Shown piece by piece: positions 18,153-26,803 of a stretch of DNA of 48,545 bases (its first letter is position 1; every line of letters begins with the position of its first letter). The stretch covers positions 104,823 through 153,367 of the forward strand of contig DBQQ01000016.1 of assembly GCA_002305315.1 (NCBI GenBank). Direction: 5' to 3'. A program made the position numbers and the translations under genes. The notes under the pieces are model-generated. The model was not told the DNA's origin, did not search any database, and worked only from the letters and a program-made list of their open reading frames with translations. This stretch comes from Clostridiales bacterium UBA1390. Its GTDB lineage: Bacteria > Bacillota > Clostridia > Lachnospirales > Bianqueaceae.

Positions 18153-18177
18153 GTTATCAAATAAAAGGAGATCACCT

Positions 18178-19668
18178 ATGAATTCTTTTTTGCATATTCA
18201 TCCAAACGATAACGTATTCGTAGCATTGGATACCCTGGCGGCAGGAACGCGCGTGCAGGGAGACGGCTATGATGTGACGGCGTTAGAGGAGATACCCAAA
18301 GGACACAAGATCGCGGTGAAGGACATTGCCGAGGGAGGGAACATCATCAAGTACGGCTTTCCGATTGGTCACGCGACAACGGCGATTCCGGCCGGTTCCT
18401 GGATTCATACGCATAATCTGAAGACGAACCTGTCCGGTATGCTGGAATATACCTATGAGCCCAACCTGTCCGCATATCCGGAGTTCCCGGAAGGAAAAGA
18501 TGCCACCTTTGATGGTTATGTTCGTAAGAACGGAGATGTGGGAATCCGAAATGAGATCTGGATTGTGAATACGGTGGGTTGCGTCAATCAGTCCTCGGAG
18601 GTATTGGCGAGAGAGGCGACGAAACTCTACGGAGATAAGGTAGATGGGATCTACGCCTTTACCCATCCCTTCGGATGCTCTCAGTTGGGAGAGGATCATA
18701 AGAATACGCAGCAGGTGCTGGCAGATCTGGTGCATCACCCCAATGCGGGAGGTGTCCTGGTGCTGAGCCTGGGCTGTGAGAATAATAACCTGAGTGAGTT
18801 TACCAAGGTATTGGGGGATGTGGATCCGGAGCGAGTCCGTTTCCTGGTGACGCAAGACGTGGAAGACGAGATCGAAGCGGGATTAAAGATCCTGGGAGAA
18901 CTAGTGGAGTATGCCAGCCAGTTTAAGCGTACGCCCTGTCCTGTTTCTAAGCTGAAGGTGGGACTGAAGTGTGGTGGTTCTGATGGATTCTCCGGTATTA
19001 CCGGAAATCCGCTGGTCGGCGCCTTCTCGGACTTGCTGGGGGCTTGCGGCGGTACCACCGTTTTGACGGAGGTGCCGGAGATGTTTGGTGCAGAGACGAT
19101 TCTGATGAATCATTGTCAGGATGAGGAAACCTTCCAGAAGACGGTGAATCTGATCAATAATTTCAAGGATTATTATATCCGTCATAACCAGGTCGTATAT
19201 GAAAATCCGTCTCCGGGAAATAAGAAGGGCGGCATCACGACACTGGAGGAGAAGAGCCTGGGATGTACACAGAAGGGCGGACGCGGCGTCGTGCGGGATG
19301 TCTTGACCTATGGAGAGCGTCTGAAAACGCCGGGCCTGAACCTGCTGCAGGGACCGGGTAACGATATCGTCGCCTGTACTTCTCTGACATCCGCTGGCGT
19401 GCATATGATTCTATTCACAACAGGGCGCGGCACTCCGTTGGGAGCTCCGGTGCCCACTGTCAAGGTGGCGACGAACTCCGCGCTGGCAGAGCATAAGGCG
19501 AATTGGATCGATTATAATGCGGGACAGCTGTTGGAAGGAAAGACGATGGACGAAGTATCGAAAGATTTCTTCCGGTATATTCTGGATGTAGCGTCCGGGA
19601 AGAAGACGCGGAATGAGATCAATGGATATCGAGAGATTTCCATTTTCAAAGATGGTGTGGTATTATAA
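18178..19668 (+). CDS. uxaA: Altronate dehydratase
   Basis: A 496-aa Fe2+-dependent dehydratase turning D-altronate into 2-keto-3-deoxygluconate. Residues about 1-100 form the SAF domain. The catalytic part carries the family segments LSLGCENNNLSEF, GLKCGGSDGFSGITGNP and FTTGRGTPLGAPVPTVK. Full length. It begins 68 bp after uxaB with an AAAAGGAG ribosome site. With uxaB it gives the middle of the galacturonate pathway; uxaC, KDG kinase and aldolase are not in the window. Confidence 0.95.
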   Translation: MNSFLHIHPNDNVFVALDTLAAGTRVQGDGYDVTALEEIPKGHKIAVKDIAEGGNIIKYGFPIGHATTAIPAGSWIHTHNLKTNLSGMLEYTYEPNLSAYPEFPEGKDATFDGYVRKNGDVGIRNEIWIVNTVGCVNQSSEVLAREATKLYGDKVDGIYAFTHPFGCSQLGEDHKNTQQVLADLVHHPNAGGVLVLSLGCENNNLSEFTKVLGDVDPERVRFLVTQDVEDEIEAGLKILGELVEYASQFKRTPCPVSKLKVGLKCGGSDGFSGITGNPLVGAFSDLLGACGGTTVLTEVPEMFGAETILMNHCQDEETFQKTVNLINNFKDYYIRHNQVVYENPSPGNKKGGITTLEEKSLGCTQKGGRGVVRDVLTYGERLKTPGLNLLQGPGNDIVACTSLTSAGVHMILFTTGRGTPLGAPVPTVKVATNSALAEHKANWIDYNAGQLLEGKTMDEVSKDFFRYILDVASGKKTRNEINGYREISIFKDGVVL

Positions 19669-19691
19669 AAAGAGCGGCTTTCAAAGAGAGA

Positions 19692-19725
19692 GGACCTCGG
19701 TTTTTCAGACCGGGGTCCTTTTTTT
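19692..19725 (+). terminator. Terminator of the uxaB-uxaA unit
   Basis: A 10-bp stem (19692-19701 with 19709-19718, one wobble) is followed by a T7 run. It lies inside the 3' end of the convergent flavodoxin gene, whose stop codon (19705-19707) is in the loop. Confidence 0.85.
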
Positions 19726-20247
19726 CTGTGCTTCCGTCAGTATGGGTTTGATTGCCTTTCGGTCTGTATAATCCACAGAATGATTCAGGCGGCGCATGAG
19801 TTTGCGAGTATCGGATCGTGTCTTAGGGGAATGGAGCATATAAAAACGATAGAGGTGCATCAGGAATTGAGAGGGAAGGGAGAGACGTGTGTAGTTCATG
19901 CCGCCGGGCAGATAGAAAAGATGGATCTGTTCCTGTTCGCTGCGTCGAAAAGACATATCCCACTCCCGTTGTAAATCTCGGGGATGGACATGAGGCATAG
20001 AGCCTGTGGCGAATACGATAATATGGGCTGAAGACAGAGGACGGACGGTACGCATGAACCAGCGCGCGCCTTTCAGTTTTCCAGCATAAAAACCAGCGCC
20101 GTAGATAATGACCTGATAAGGGGCCAGGAGCGCGGTATCCACGGTTTTATAGCGATAAAGGTCCGCATGCAGATCCCTGGCAACCCAACGCGCATATCGC
20201 GCGCTGAAACCGGTTTTAGAACAATAGATCACAGCGATTTTAGACAT
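19705..20247 (-). CDS. Flavodoxin-domain protein
   Basis: A 180-aa protein with an FMN-binding flavodoxin fold. The phosphate loop CSKTGFSARYARWVA (residues about 9-23) and the segment YGAGFYAGKLKG are those of the flavodoxin-5/HemG-like family. Clostridial members are mostly uncharacterised. Its 3' end overlaps the terminator of the uxa operon. The ribosome site AAGGAGG is buried in a 13-bp inverted repeat shared with the upstream gene's 3' region (20252-20296). An electron-transfer role is inferred; no partner oxidoreductase is adjacent. Confidence 0.85.
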   Translation of the reverse strand: MSKIAVIYCSKTGFSARYARWVARDLHADLYRYKTVDTALLAPYQVIIYGAGFYAGKLKGARWFMRTVRPLSSAHIIVFATGSMPHVHPRDLQREWDMSFRRSEQEQIHLFYLPGGMNYTRLSLPSQFLMHLYRFYMLHSPKTRSDTRKLMRRLNHSVDYTDRKAIKPILTEAQKKRTPV

Positions 20248-20251
20248 AGAA

Positions 20252-20296
20252 AAACCTCCTTCTTATGATACTTAGTATATCCGAAGAAGGAGGTTT
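20252..20296 (-). promoter_or_regulatory. Inverted repeat that can hide the flavodoxin ribosome site
   Basis: Perfect 13-bp arms at 20252-20264 and 20284-20296. Read on the minus strand, the downstream arm contains AAGGAGG and runs into TTTTT and then the ATG. The loop contains a possible -10 box (TATACT, 20274-20279 region). The element can act as terminator for the upstream gene, as a ribosome-site sequestering hairpin, or both. Confidence 0.6.
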
Positions 20297-20311
20297 CATC
20301 CCGTTGGAGTA

Positions 20312-20860
20312 TCAGGAACGCGGGCGATAGCGTCCGCGTGGACTCTTATGGACTACAGTGCCGTTTTCATATAAAAATGTATTGGTCAATGTAAGAATGC
20401 CAGGCCAGATCAGTTCGCTTCCTGTGTTTTCAAATTTCGAGAAAAGATCCAAGTCCCAGAGAACTCGATAAGCGGGACGCTGAAACAGATAATCACAGTG
20501 GTAATGACGGAGTTCCTGATTCATGAATCGAAGGATTAGACTGCGATTGGGCAGGGCGGCGACATCATCGAAAAGAAGGTCTTGCGGTGGTACAGGCGGA
20601 CGTTTTATCTCGGGAAGGCCTAATGCGCGGCGAAAGGAATCGAGAAGATATTGACCGCCATAACCTGCCTGTATCAGGTCATTGAGGATCTGGGCCTCTA
20701 GTGTCAGGGATGACGCGTCGAGTGGGCGTAGAACCAGATGAGATCGATTCAGAATACATTCTGCATGTTCTTGAAATCCCACATGTTGACAAAAAACCTG
20801 AGGCAGAGTGATTTGATGATTGGAAAAAACGGAAAGCCAGCGAACTGGATAAAAAAACAT
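20312..20860 (-). CDS. Uncharacterised protein, possible AbrB-like N-terminus
   Basis: A 182-aa protein not confidently recognised. Residues about 14-48 (NHQITLPQVF ... SHLVLRPL) have the hydrophobic spacing of a SpoVT/AbrB swapped-hairpin DNA-binding domain, a weak resemblance. The rest includes a proline-rich linker (KRPPVPPQDL) and an aromatic C-terminal segment ending in RGRYRPRS. There is no signal peptide. The start is well supported by TAGGAGGC at 6-nt spacing and a promoter just upstream. It is followed by the flavodoxin gene on the same strand. Confidence 0.65.
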   Translation of the reverse strand: MFFYPVRWLSVFSNHQITLPQVFCQHVGFQEHAECILNRSHLVLRPLDASSLTLEAQILNDLIQAGYGGQYLLDSFRRALGLPEIKRPPVPPQDLLFDDVAALPNRSLILRFMNQELRHYHCDYLFQRPAYRVLWDLDLFSKFENTGSELIWPGILTLTNTFLYENGTVVHKSPRGRYRPRS

Positions 20861-20890
20861 GGAAGCCTCCTAAACGAATAAGATATAAAT

Positions 20891-20919
20891 ATTGTAAAGC
20901 AAAAGAGAGAAAAGTACAA
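20891..20919 (-). promoter_or_regulatory. Promoter for the uncharacterised AbrB-like gene
   Basis: On the minus strand, TTGTAC (20914-20919), 17-bp pyrimidine-rich spacer, TACAAT (20891-20896). Confidence 0.65.
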
Positions 20920-20938
20920 GAGAAAACGGAAAAAACCA

Positions 20939-20967
20939 TGGACAGTAAAAAGGATACAGGGTATTAT
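20939..20967 (+). promoter_or_regulatory. Candidate promoter for the alcohol dehydrogenase gene
   Basis: TGGACA (20939-20944), 17-bp spacer, TATTAT (20962-20967). It gives a leader of about 110 nt in which no riboswitch is recognised. Confidence 0.5.
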
Positions 20968-21084
20968 AAACAGAGGATGGCGGCTTTCTATTGGTAGAAG
21001 TTGAGCCGTGTCTTCAAATGGACGATTCATGAGATGGGAATCGGATGTTAGAAAATCTATGTTTTATGAAGGGAAGGGTGTAAA

Positions 21085-22254
21085 ATGCAGTTTGAGTATT
21101 TTGTTCCATCTAAGATCTTATTTGGACCGGGAAAGCTAGCAGAGCTTCATAAGCAGGTTTTACCTGGTAAAAAGGCACTGATTGTCATTTCGGCAGGAAA
21201 ATCTATGCGTGCCAATGGGTATCTGGAACGCGTTCAAGCAGAATTGAAAATGACTGGCGTGGAATCCGTCGTATTTGATAAAATTCTTCCGAATCCCATT
21301 CATAAGCATGTGATGGAAGGAGCATTGCTGGCTAAGAAGGAAGGCTGTGACTTTGTCGTAGGATTAGGCGGCGGAAGCAGTATTGACAGTGCGAAATCCA
21401 TCGCGGTGATGGCAACGAATCCGGGAGATTACTGGGATTATATTTCTGGAGGCTCTGGTAAGCAGAAGCAGGTAGTCAATGCTCCTTTACCGATTGTGGC
21501 AATTACGACAACAGCGGGAACTGGCACAGAAGCCGATCCTTTTACTGTGATCACAAAAGAGGATACGGAAGAAAAGATCGGATTTGGTGTGGATGGAACC
21601 TTCCCGGTATTATCGATTGTGGATCCGGAGTTAATGGTGAGTGTCCCAGCGCAGTTGACAGCGTATCAAGGGTTTGATGCCCTATTTCACAGTACAGAAG
21701 GGTATTTGAATCAGACGGCGAATCCGATCAGCGATATGCTCGCTCTGAAAGCGATAGAACTGATCGGGAGAAGTCTGCCGACAGCGGTAAAGAATGGTCA
21801 GAATCTGGAGGCCAGAACGGATGTGGCTTTGGCCAATACATTGGCAGGCATGGTGGAATCCTTGTCGGGCTGCATTTCGGAGCATAGTATCGAACACGCC
21901 TTAAGTGCGTATCATCCGGCGCTGCCACATGGAGCGGGATTGATTATGATCAGTCTGGCTTATTATGAAAATTTTGCGGGAAAACCGGAATGTGCGGAAC
22001 GAATGATAGAGATGGCAAAAGCTTTGGGCGATGAGGATGCCAAAGAACCGATGGATTTTGTGAAGCGGCTTCGCGCATTGCAGGAAGCGTGTGGCGTGGA
22101 TGAGCTGAAGATGAGCGAGTATGGCGTGGATGGAAATGACCTGCTAAAATATGCGGTCAAGGCAAGAGACACCATGGGCGGACTCTTTGAAGTAGATCCA
22201 GTACCGGTGACAGAAGAAGACTGTGTGTGGATTCTGGAACACTCTTATCGTTGA
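21085..22254 (+). CDS. Iron-containing alcohol dehydrogenase
   Basis: A 389-aa group III (Fe-dependent) NAD(P)H alcohol dehydrogenase. The dinucleotide-binding GGGSSIDSAK is near residue 96-105. The metal ligands lie in the helical half, around DALFHSTEGYLN and EHALSAYHPALPHGAG. Complete length. The start has GGAAGGGTG. Eleven bases separate it from the fucosidase gene, so they are probably co-transcribed. L-fucose catabolism yields L-lactaldehyde, which FucO of this family reduces, so lactaldehyde reduction is an attractive but unproven guess. Butanol or propanediol dehydrogenase are alternatives. Confidence 0.93.
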   Translation: MQFEYFVPSKILFGPGKLAELHKQVLPGKKALIVISAGKSMRANGYLERVQAELKMTGVESVVFDKILPNPIHKHVMEGALLAKKEGCDFVVGLGGGSSIDSAKSIAVMATNPGDYWDYISGGSGKQKQVVNAPLPIVAITTTAGTGTEADPFTVITKEDTEEKIGFGVDGTFPVLSIVDPELMVSVPAQLTAYQGFDALFHSTEGYLNQTANPISDMLALKAIELIGRSLPTAVKNGQNLEARTDVALANTLAGMVESLSGCISEHSIEHALSAYHPALPHGAGLIMISLAYYENFAGKPECAERMIEMAKALGDEDAKEPMDFVKRLRALQEACGVDELKMSEYGVDGNDLLKYAVKARDTMGGLFEVDPVPVTEEDCVWILEHSYR

Positions 22255-22265
22255 GAAGTGGCGAG

Positions 22266-23741
22266 ATGAAAGATCTACAAGAATATTTACGGAAAATTGA
22301 AGAAATAATCTTACAGGGCCCCTATAAAGATCAGTGGGATTCGCTGAGTAAGCATCCAGTGCCGCAATGGTTCAAAAAAGCAAAATTTGGGGTGTTCATT
22401 CATTGGGGAATCTATAGTGTGCCGGCATTTGGAGACGAATGGTACGCGAGAAAGATGTATATGAAGGGATCGCCGACATTTGAGCATCATGTGAAAACAT
22501 ATGGACCACAAAAGCAATTTGGTTATAAGGATCTTATACCGCTATTCAAGGCGGAGAAATTTGACGCCCGGGAGTGGGCTCGAATATTCAAAGAATCCGG
22601 TGCGGAATATGTAGTTCCGGTTGCGGAACATCATGATGGATTTCAAATGTATAAAAGTGAAATCTCACATTGGAATGCAATGGAAATGGGTCCTAAAAGA
22701 GATATTCTGGAAGAACTGGGAGCAGCATTGGCAGAACAGGGCTTAGTCAATGGAGCGTCGTCGCATCGGGCAGAGCATTGGTTTTTCATGGGTCATGGCA
22801 GGGAGTTTGACAGCGATATACAAGAGCCCATGCATCGTGGGGATTTTTATTGGCCCGCGATGCCGGAGCCGGATCATCATGATCTTTTCAGTAAACCGGC
22901 CCCAACAGAAGAGTTTCTACAGGATTGGCTTGTCAGAACCTGTGAGTTGATTGATAACTACTGTCCCAAGTTGCTCTATTTTGACTGGTGGATTCAGCAC
23001 CAAGCTTTTCGTCCGTATCTGAAGAAGCTGGCGGCATACTATTATAACCGGGCAGCGGAATGGAATGAAGATGTGCTGATCAATTACAAACATGACGCAT
23101 TTATGTTTGGAACGGCTGTACCAGATATTGAAAGAGGACAATTTGCAGAGGCAAAGCCATACTATTGGCAGACGGATACGTCGGTCGCCTTGAATTCCTG
23201 GTGTTATACCGAAAATAATCAGTATCGTTCTGCGGCGGAGATACTATGCGATTTGGTAGATATTGTCAGTAAAAACGGAAACTTGCTTCTGAACATTGGA
23301 CCAAAGGCAGACGGAACGATTCCGGAGAAAGACGCGTCGATTTTACGTGAAATCGGGAAGTGGCTGAAAATCAACGGAGAAGCGATCTATGGTACCCATT
23401 TATGGAGAAAATATGGAGAGGGTCCCACACAAGTTATAGAAGGACAGTTTTCGGATAGAATCAAGAAAAATTTCACGTCGGAAGATATTCGTTATACTAT
23501 GAAAGGAAACGATCTGTATGCAACCGTGATGCGGTGTTCTCGAAACGGACAATATCGTTTTCAGGCTCTAGGAAGGAAAGACGCTTCTCACGAACCGAAT
23601 TTTGCTGGTATTATCGAGAATGTCAGCTTATTAGGTTTTGATTCTCCTTGTATTTGGACAAGAGACGAGAGTGGACTCTACGTTAACGTGGAAAATGTTC
23701 AATCGGAGTATCCGATTGTTTTCCGAATCGAGTTAGCATAG
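22266..23741 (+). CDS. Alpha-L-fucosidase (GH29)
   Basis: A 491-aa retaining glycoside hydrolase. The N-terminal FGVFIHWGIYSVPAFGDEWYA segment and EHHDGFQMY are GH29 hallmarks. The nucleophile is D240 in LLYFDWW. NGNLLLNIGPKADG closes the barrel, followed by a beta-sandwich C-terminal domain. No signal peptide is seen, so it should act inside the cell on imported fucosylated oligosaccharides such as mucin or milk-glycan fragments; no transporter is adjacent. Codon use looks more A/T-rich than the neighbouring operons (by eye), which may hint at transfer. ATG 22266 begins the conserved region; its ribosome site is weak. Confidence 0.93.
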   Translation: MKDLQEYLRKIEEIILQGPYKDQWDSLSKHPVPQWFKKAKFGVFIHWGIYSVPAFGDEWYARKMYMKGSPTFEHHVKTYGPQKQFGYKDLIPLFKAEKFDAREWARIFKESGAEYVVPVAEHHDGFQMYKSEISHWNAMEMGPKRDILEELGAALAEQGLVNGASSHRAEHWFFMGHGREFDSDIQEPMHRGDFYWPAMPEPDHHDLFSKPAPTEEFLQDWLVRTCELIDNYCPKLLYFDWWIQHQAFRPYLKKLAAYYYNRAAEWNEDVLINYKHDAFMFGTAVPDIERGQFAEAKPYYWQTDTSVALNSWCYTENNQYRSAAEILCDLVDIVSKNGNLLLNIGPKADGTIPEKDASILREIGKWLKINGEAIYGTHLWRKYGEGPTQVIEGQFSDRIKKNFTSEDIRYTMKGNDLYATVMRCSRNGQYRFQALGRKDASHEPNFAGIIENVSLLGFDSPCIWTRDESGLYVNVENVQSEYPIVFRIELA

Positions 23742-23755
23742 AAAATCAAAGACAG

Positions 23756-23788
23756 AAAGGAGGACTGCGTATGACAGTCCTCCTTTTA
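23756..23788. terminator. Terminator after the fucosidase gene
   Basis: Arms 23756-23767 and 23775-23786 (12 bp) with a 7-nt loop, A-run before and T-run after. It is bidirectional between two convergent operons. Confidence 0.85.
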
Positions 23789-23790
23789 GG

Positions 23791-24966
23791 TTATTTTCCA
23801 AAGACCACATGTTCGTTGTTGAACATACGGGTCAAAATAAATACAAAGACGACAGAGTAGATCAGGTTGCTTGCGACAGTGATGAGTGCATTGACAGGAA
23901 TACATGTAAAGGAGAAGATAGCGCTCATGCACTGTACGCTATTATATAGGGGAATGAAATAATAGAACCAATCCTGCGGCGCGCCTCCGCCAAACATGGC
24001 GGTGATGCCGATCAGCGTGGCGATGATCATGAGAGGCGTCACATAGGACTGCGCTTCTTTGATGGTACGCGCATACGCGGAGATGACAGAGATCACAGCG
24101 ACCAGGAACAGGACGGTGGAAAGGATGACTACTGCGAGAAGCAGAAAGTCGCTGACCGTGTAGATTCCAATATTCATATTATCACTGGCAGCGCCCATGA
24201 GAGCCGGCATGGAGAGCACAGTGCCCAGTGTACTGGAGATGCCGCTGAGCAGGGCAATGATGGACAGGGCGATGATCTTGCCGATGGCGATATGACTGCG
24301 TTTGACAGGCGTCACCAGGAGCGTGGCGATGGTACCGCGTTCCTTCTCGCCAGCGATGGATTCCGGCGCCACGGACATGCAGCCGGTGAATAGGAAGATC
24401 ATCAGCAGCATGGGCAGCATAGAAGAGAAAATCATGGCGGCCGAGTCACGATCGCTGGCGAGATCATACAGGGATGGATCTCCCGGGTTGACGTCAAATT
24501 TGTTGGCCAGCGCCGATTCGTACTGATCCAGAATGCTGACCAAGACAGATTGTGCCGTGCTGGAGTCGGTATTTGCACTGTTATAATAGATCTCGACGGC
24601 AGGCGCAGCCGCGCCGGATGCGGAATCATAGACAGCTACCGCCTCATCAAAATCAGAGGGAAAGACAACCAGGATATTGGCATCCTGATTCTCAATATCT
24701 GTTTGCAATGCATCCACTTGTGAAGGCTCCACCTCCGTGATACTAAATTGAGAAGAGAGTGTTTCCTGGAGTGAAGCAGGAACAGAGACGGCATAGAGGG
24801 AAGAAGCTTCTTCTGTGCTCTCGAACATGGTACTCAGCGCACTGCCCATGAAAGTATACATGATATAGATCATCAATCCGGGCAGAAGGATGGAAGAAAA
24901 AGCCAAACGCTTATCTCCGAAGAATCGTGCCAATTCCTTTTTTAAGATGGTCAGTATATTGTTCAT
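23791..24966 (-). CDS. ABC-2 type exporter permease (NatB-like)
   Basis: A 391-aa membrane subunit. An N-terminal helix (SSILLPGLMIYIMYTFMG) is followed by an extracytoplasmic domain of about 140 residues. Five further hydrophobic helices lie between about 180 and 385, including the ABC-2 signature region ESIAGEKERGTIATLLVTPVKR. This topology is that of NatB/YhaP sodium or drug exporters. Its start overlaps the ATPase stop by 4 nt (ATGA). Substrate unknown. Confidence 0.9.
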   Translation of the reverse strand: MNNILTILKKELARFFGDKRLAFSSILLPGLMIYIMYTFMGSALSTMFESTEEASSLYAVSVPASLQETLSSQFSITEVEPSQVDALQTDIENQDANILVVFPSDFDEAVAVYDSASGAAAPAVEIYYNSANTDSSTAQSVLVSILDQYESALANKFDVNPGDPSLYDLASDRDSAAMIFSSMLPMLLMIFLFTGCMSVAPESIAGEKERGTIATLLVTPVKRSHIAIGKIIALSIIALLSGISSTLGTVLSMPALMGAASDNMNIGIYTVSDFLLLAVVILSTVLFLVAVISVISAYARTIKEAQSYVTPLMIIATLIGITAMFGGGAPQDWFYYFIPLYNSVQCMSAIFSFTCIPVNALITVASNLIYSVVFVFILTRMFNNEHVVFGK

Positions 24967-25739
24967 GCGTCTTCACCTACCGTTTCTGCATAAATTTCAA
25001 AGAAGCGATCTTCTAATGATTTGCCGGCGCAGACCTGCGTCAATGAATCGCAGAGGATCATTTTACCCTGAATGATGATGCCGACTCGGTCGCAGATTTT
25101 CTCAATCAGGCTGAAGATGTGGGTGGAGACAATGACAGTTTTTCCTTGTTTTTTCAGTTCCAGCAGGAAATCGGTGACGACCTTAGCGGTCAGAACGTCT
25201 AAGCCGTTCGTCGGTTCATCGAAGATGATGATATCTGGATTATGTACAATAGAAATCGCCAGAGATACCTTTTGTTTCATGCCGGTAGAGAGATTGGCTA
25301 CCTTCACCTCGGCAAAAGGACTGATGCCGAAACGGGTGAATAGCTGTTCTTTTCGGCTTTGTATGGTTTCTTCCGGAACCTGATGAAGGTGGGAAAAGAA
25401 GTCAAACAGATAATTCGGAGTAAAAAAGTCTTCCAATTTTAATTCACTGGTGAGAAAACCGATCTTGGAGCGGACCTGATCCGGCGCTTTTACAATGCTC
25501 GAACCATCGATGATCGCATCCCCGGAATCGGGTTTGATTAGCGTAGCTAACATCCGCAGCGTCGTTGTCTTACCTGCGCCATTGGGGCCCAGAAGGCCAA
25601 AGATTTCCCCTTCATTGGCTGTAAAATATAGATGATCCACGGCAGTTCGCACCTTGTCGTGAGTCTTTTCCAGTTTTTGCTGTTTTGCGGAGAGTCGAAA
25701 GGTTTTACAGAGCCCCTCCACCTGTAGAATTTCTTTCAT
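24963..25739 (-). CDS. ABC transporter ATP-binding protein (NatA-like)
   Basis: A 258-aa ATPase partner of the NatB-like permease. Walker A GPNGAGKTT is at 51-59, the signature LSTGMKQK at 150-157, and Walker B IIIFDEP at 170-176 with the following TNGLD. ATG 25739 has AAAGGAGTACAT before it; an in-frame start 60 nt further up overlaps the promoter -10 box and is unlikely. Together they form a two-gene exporter operon. Confidence 0.93.
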   Translation of the reverse strand: MKEILQVEGLCKTFRLSAKQQKLEKTHDKVRTAVDHLYFTANEGEIFGLLGPNGAGKTTTLRMLATLIKPDSGDAIIDGSSIVKAPDQVRSKIGFLTSELKLEDFFTPNYLFDFFSHLHQVPEETIQSRKEQLFTRFGISPFAEVKVANLSTGMKQKVSLAISIVHNPDIIIFDEPTNGLDVLTAKVVTDFLLELKKQGKTVIVSTHIFSLIEKICDRVGIIIQGKMILCDSLTQVCAGKSLEDRFFEIYAETVGEDA

Positions 25740-25777
25740 ATGTACTCCTTTCACTTCGCTAAGAATAAACCATCTAT

Positions 25778-25806
25778 AGTATAATGTATTTTTGCACAAA
25801 GTACAA
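25778..25806 (-). promoter_or_regulatory. Promoter for the NatAB-like operon
   Basis: On the minus strand, TTGTAC (25801-25806), 17-bp spacer, TATACT (25778-25783), just below the LysR stop codon. Confidence 0.7.
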
Positions 25807-25813
25807 GTAAAAT

Positions 25814-26686
25814 CTAAAAGAAACGCAAAACATGCTGAATGAAGTGACGGGCCAATGCGGAAAGATATCCAGAAGGGCTCCAGGCCACAGCAATGTGTGA
25901 GGCTAATGCCTGGCTTTCTATGGTCTTAAACACAAGAGAAGCATCGTGGTCAAGAGAGCGGGCGGAATGGGGAACAACGCCGACGCCGAGGCCACCTTGC
26001 GCCAATAAGAGAGTCGTTCTGGCATCTTCATTATTGCACAAAATATAGGGCTCTAAATGTGCCTTGGAAAACAGATCTGTCAAAACGCGTTCCCAGCGAT
26101 GATAGATGAGCAGCGGGAACTGGGAGAGCTCCGCTAAGGATAGTGTGTCCTGGGACAGGGAGGAAAAGAAAGAAGGATGTCCTGCGGCCAGCATGGGCTC
26201 TGCAGGCAAATAATGATACTTCAGCCCATTCTCGGAGAAAGGAGTGCGGATGATGGCGAGTTCAATGCTGCCGGAGACGAGCAGATCCTGCAGCTGATAC
26301 GTATTGGCCTCCGCAATATTGAAACGAACTTGTGGATGGGACTCGTGAAAGGTTACAAGCCACTGCTGCAGCATGGTACCGCTAATAGAGGATACGACGC
26401 CCAGACGCAGGGTGCCCTGGGTACCTTCCTGATAGTCTTGGAGTTCCCGTTTCGTCGAGTCGGCGAGCGTCAGCAGGGTGCGAGCGCGTGCATAAAGGAG
26501 CTGCCCAGCTTCCGTCAGACAAATGTGGCGAGCGCCTCGTTCGAAGAGTATGCATCCCAGTTCCGCCTCTAAAAGACGCATCTGGGTAGAAAGCGGAGGC
26601 TGTGAAATATGGAGTTTTCTGGCGGCTGCGGAAATGCTGCCTTCCTCTGCGATGGCGTTAAAATAAGTGAGCTGTTTTAAATCCAT
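25814..26686 (-). CDS. LysR family transcriptional regulator
   Basis: A 290-aa regulator. The N-terminal winged helix (MDLKQLTYFNAIAEEGSISAA, then RKLHISQPPLSTQMRLLEAELG) is followed by a linker helix and a ligand-binding domain (RLGVVSSISGTMLQQWL onward). It is divergent from the heterodimeric ABC exporter, so it may control that pair; it also lies upstream of NatAB on its own strand. The ligand is unknown. The start codon has TAGGGAGGACGTC before it. Confidence 0.93.
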   Translation of the reverse strand: MDLKQLTYFNAIAEEGSISAAARKLHISQPPLSTQMRLLEAELGCILFERGARHICLTEAGQLLYARARTLLTLADSTKRELQDYQEGTQGTLRLGVVSSISGTMLQQWLVTFHESHPQVRFNIAEANTYQLQDLLVSGSIELAIIRTPFSENGLKYHYLPAEPMLAAGHPSFFSSLSQDTLSLAELSQFPLLIYHRWERVLTDLFSKAHLEPYILCNNEDARTTLLLAQGGLGVGVVPHSARSLDHDASLVFKTIESQALASHIAVAWSPSGYLSALARHFIQHVLRFF

Positions 26687-26742
26687 GACGTCCTCCCTAT
26701 AAGAAAAAAATATGGCTTCTATACGTAATTTATTATTTTCAT

Positions 26743-26756
26743 ATAGATGAATCTAT
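26743..26756. promoter_or_regulatory. Dyad in the LysR/ABC exporter control region
   Basis: ATAGAT-GA-ATCTAT is a 14-bp inverted repeat in the 117-bp divergent gap. LysR sites are often T-N11-A dyads of this AT-rich kind. A possible -10 box (TATGAT, 26759-26764) for the exporter lies directly downstream, with only a poor -35. Confidence 0.4.
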
Positions 26757-26803
26757 GATATGATAAAAGAAGACAAAGGTCAAGAGCAAATGGGAGGATC
26801 TTT

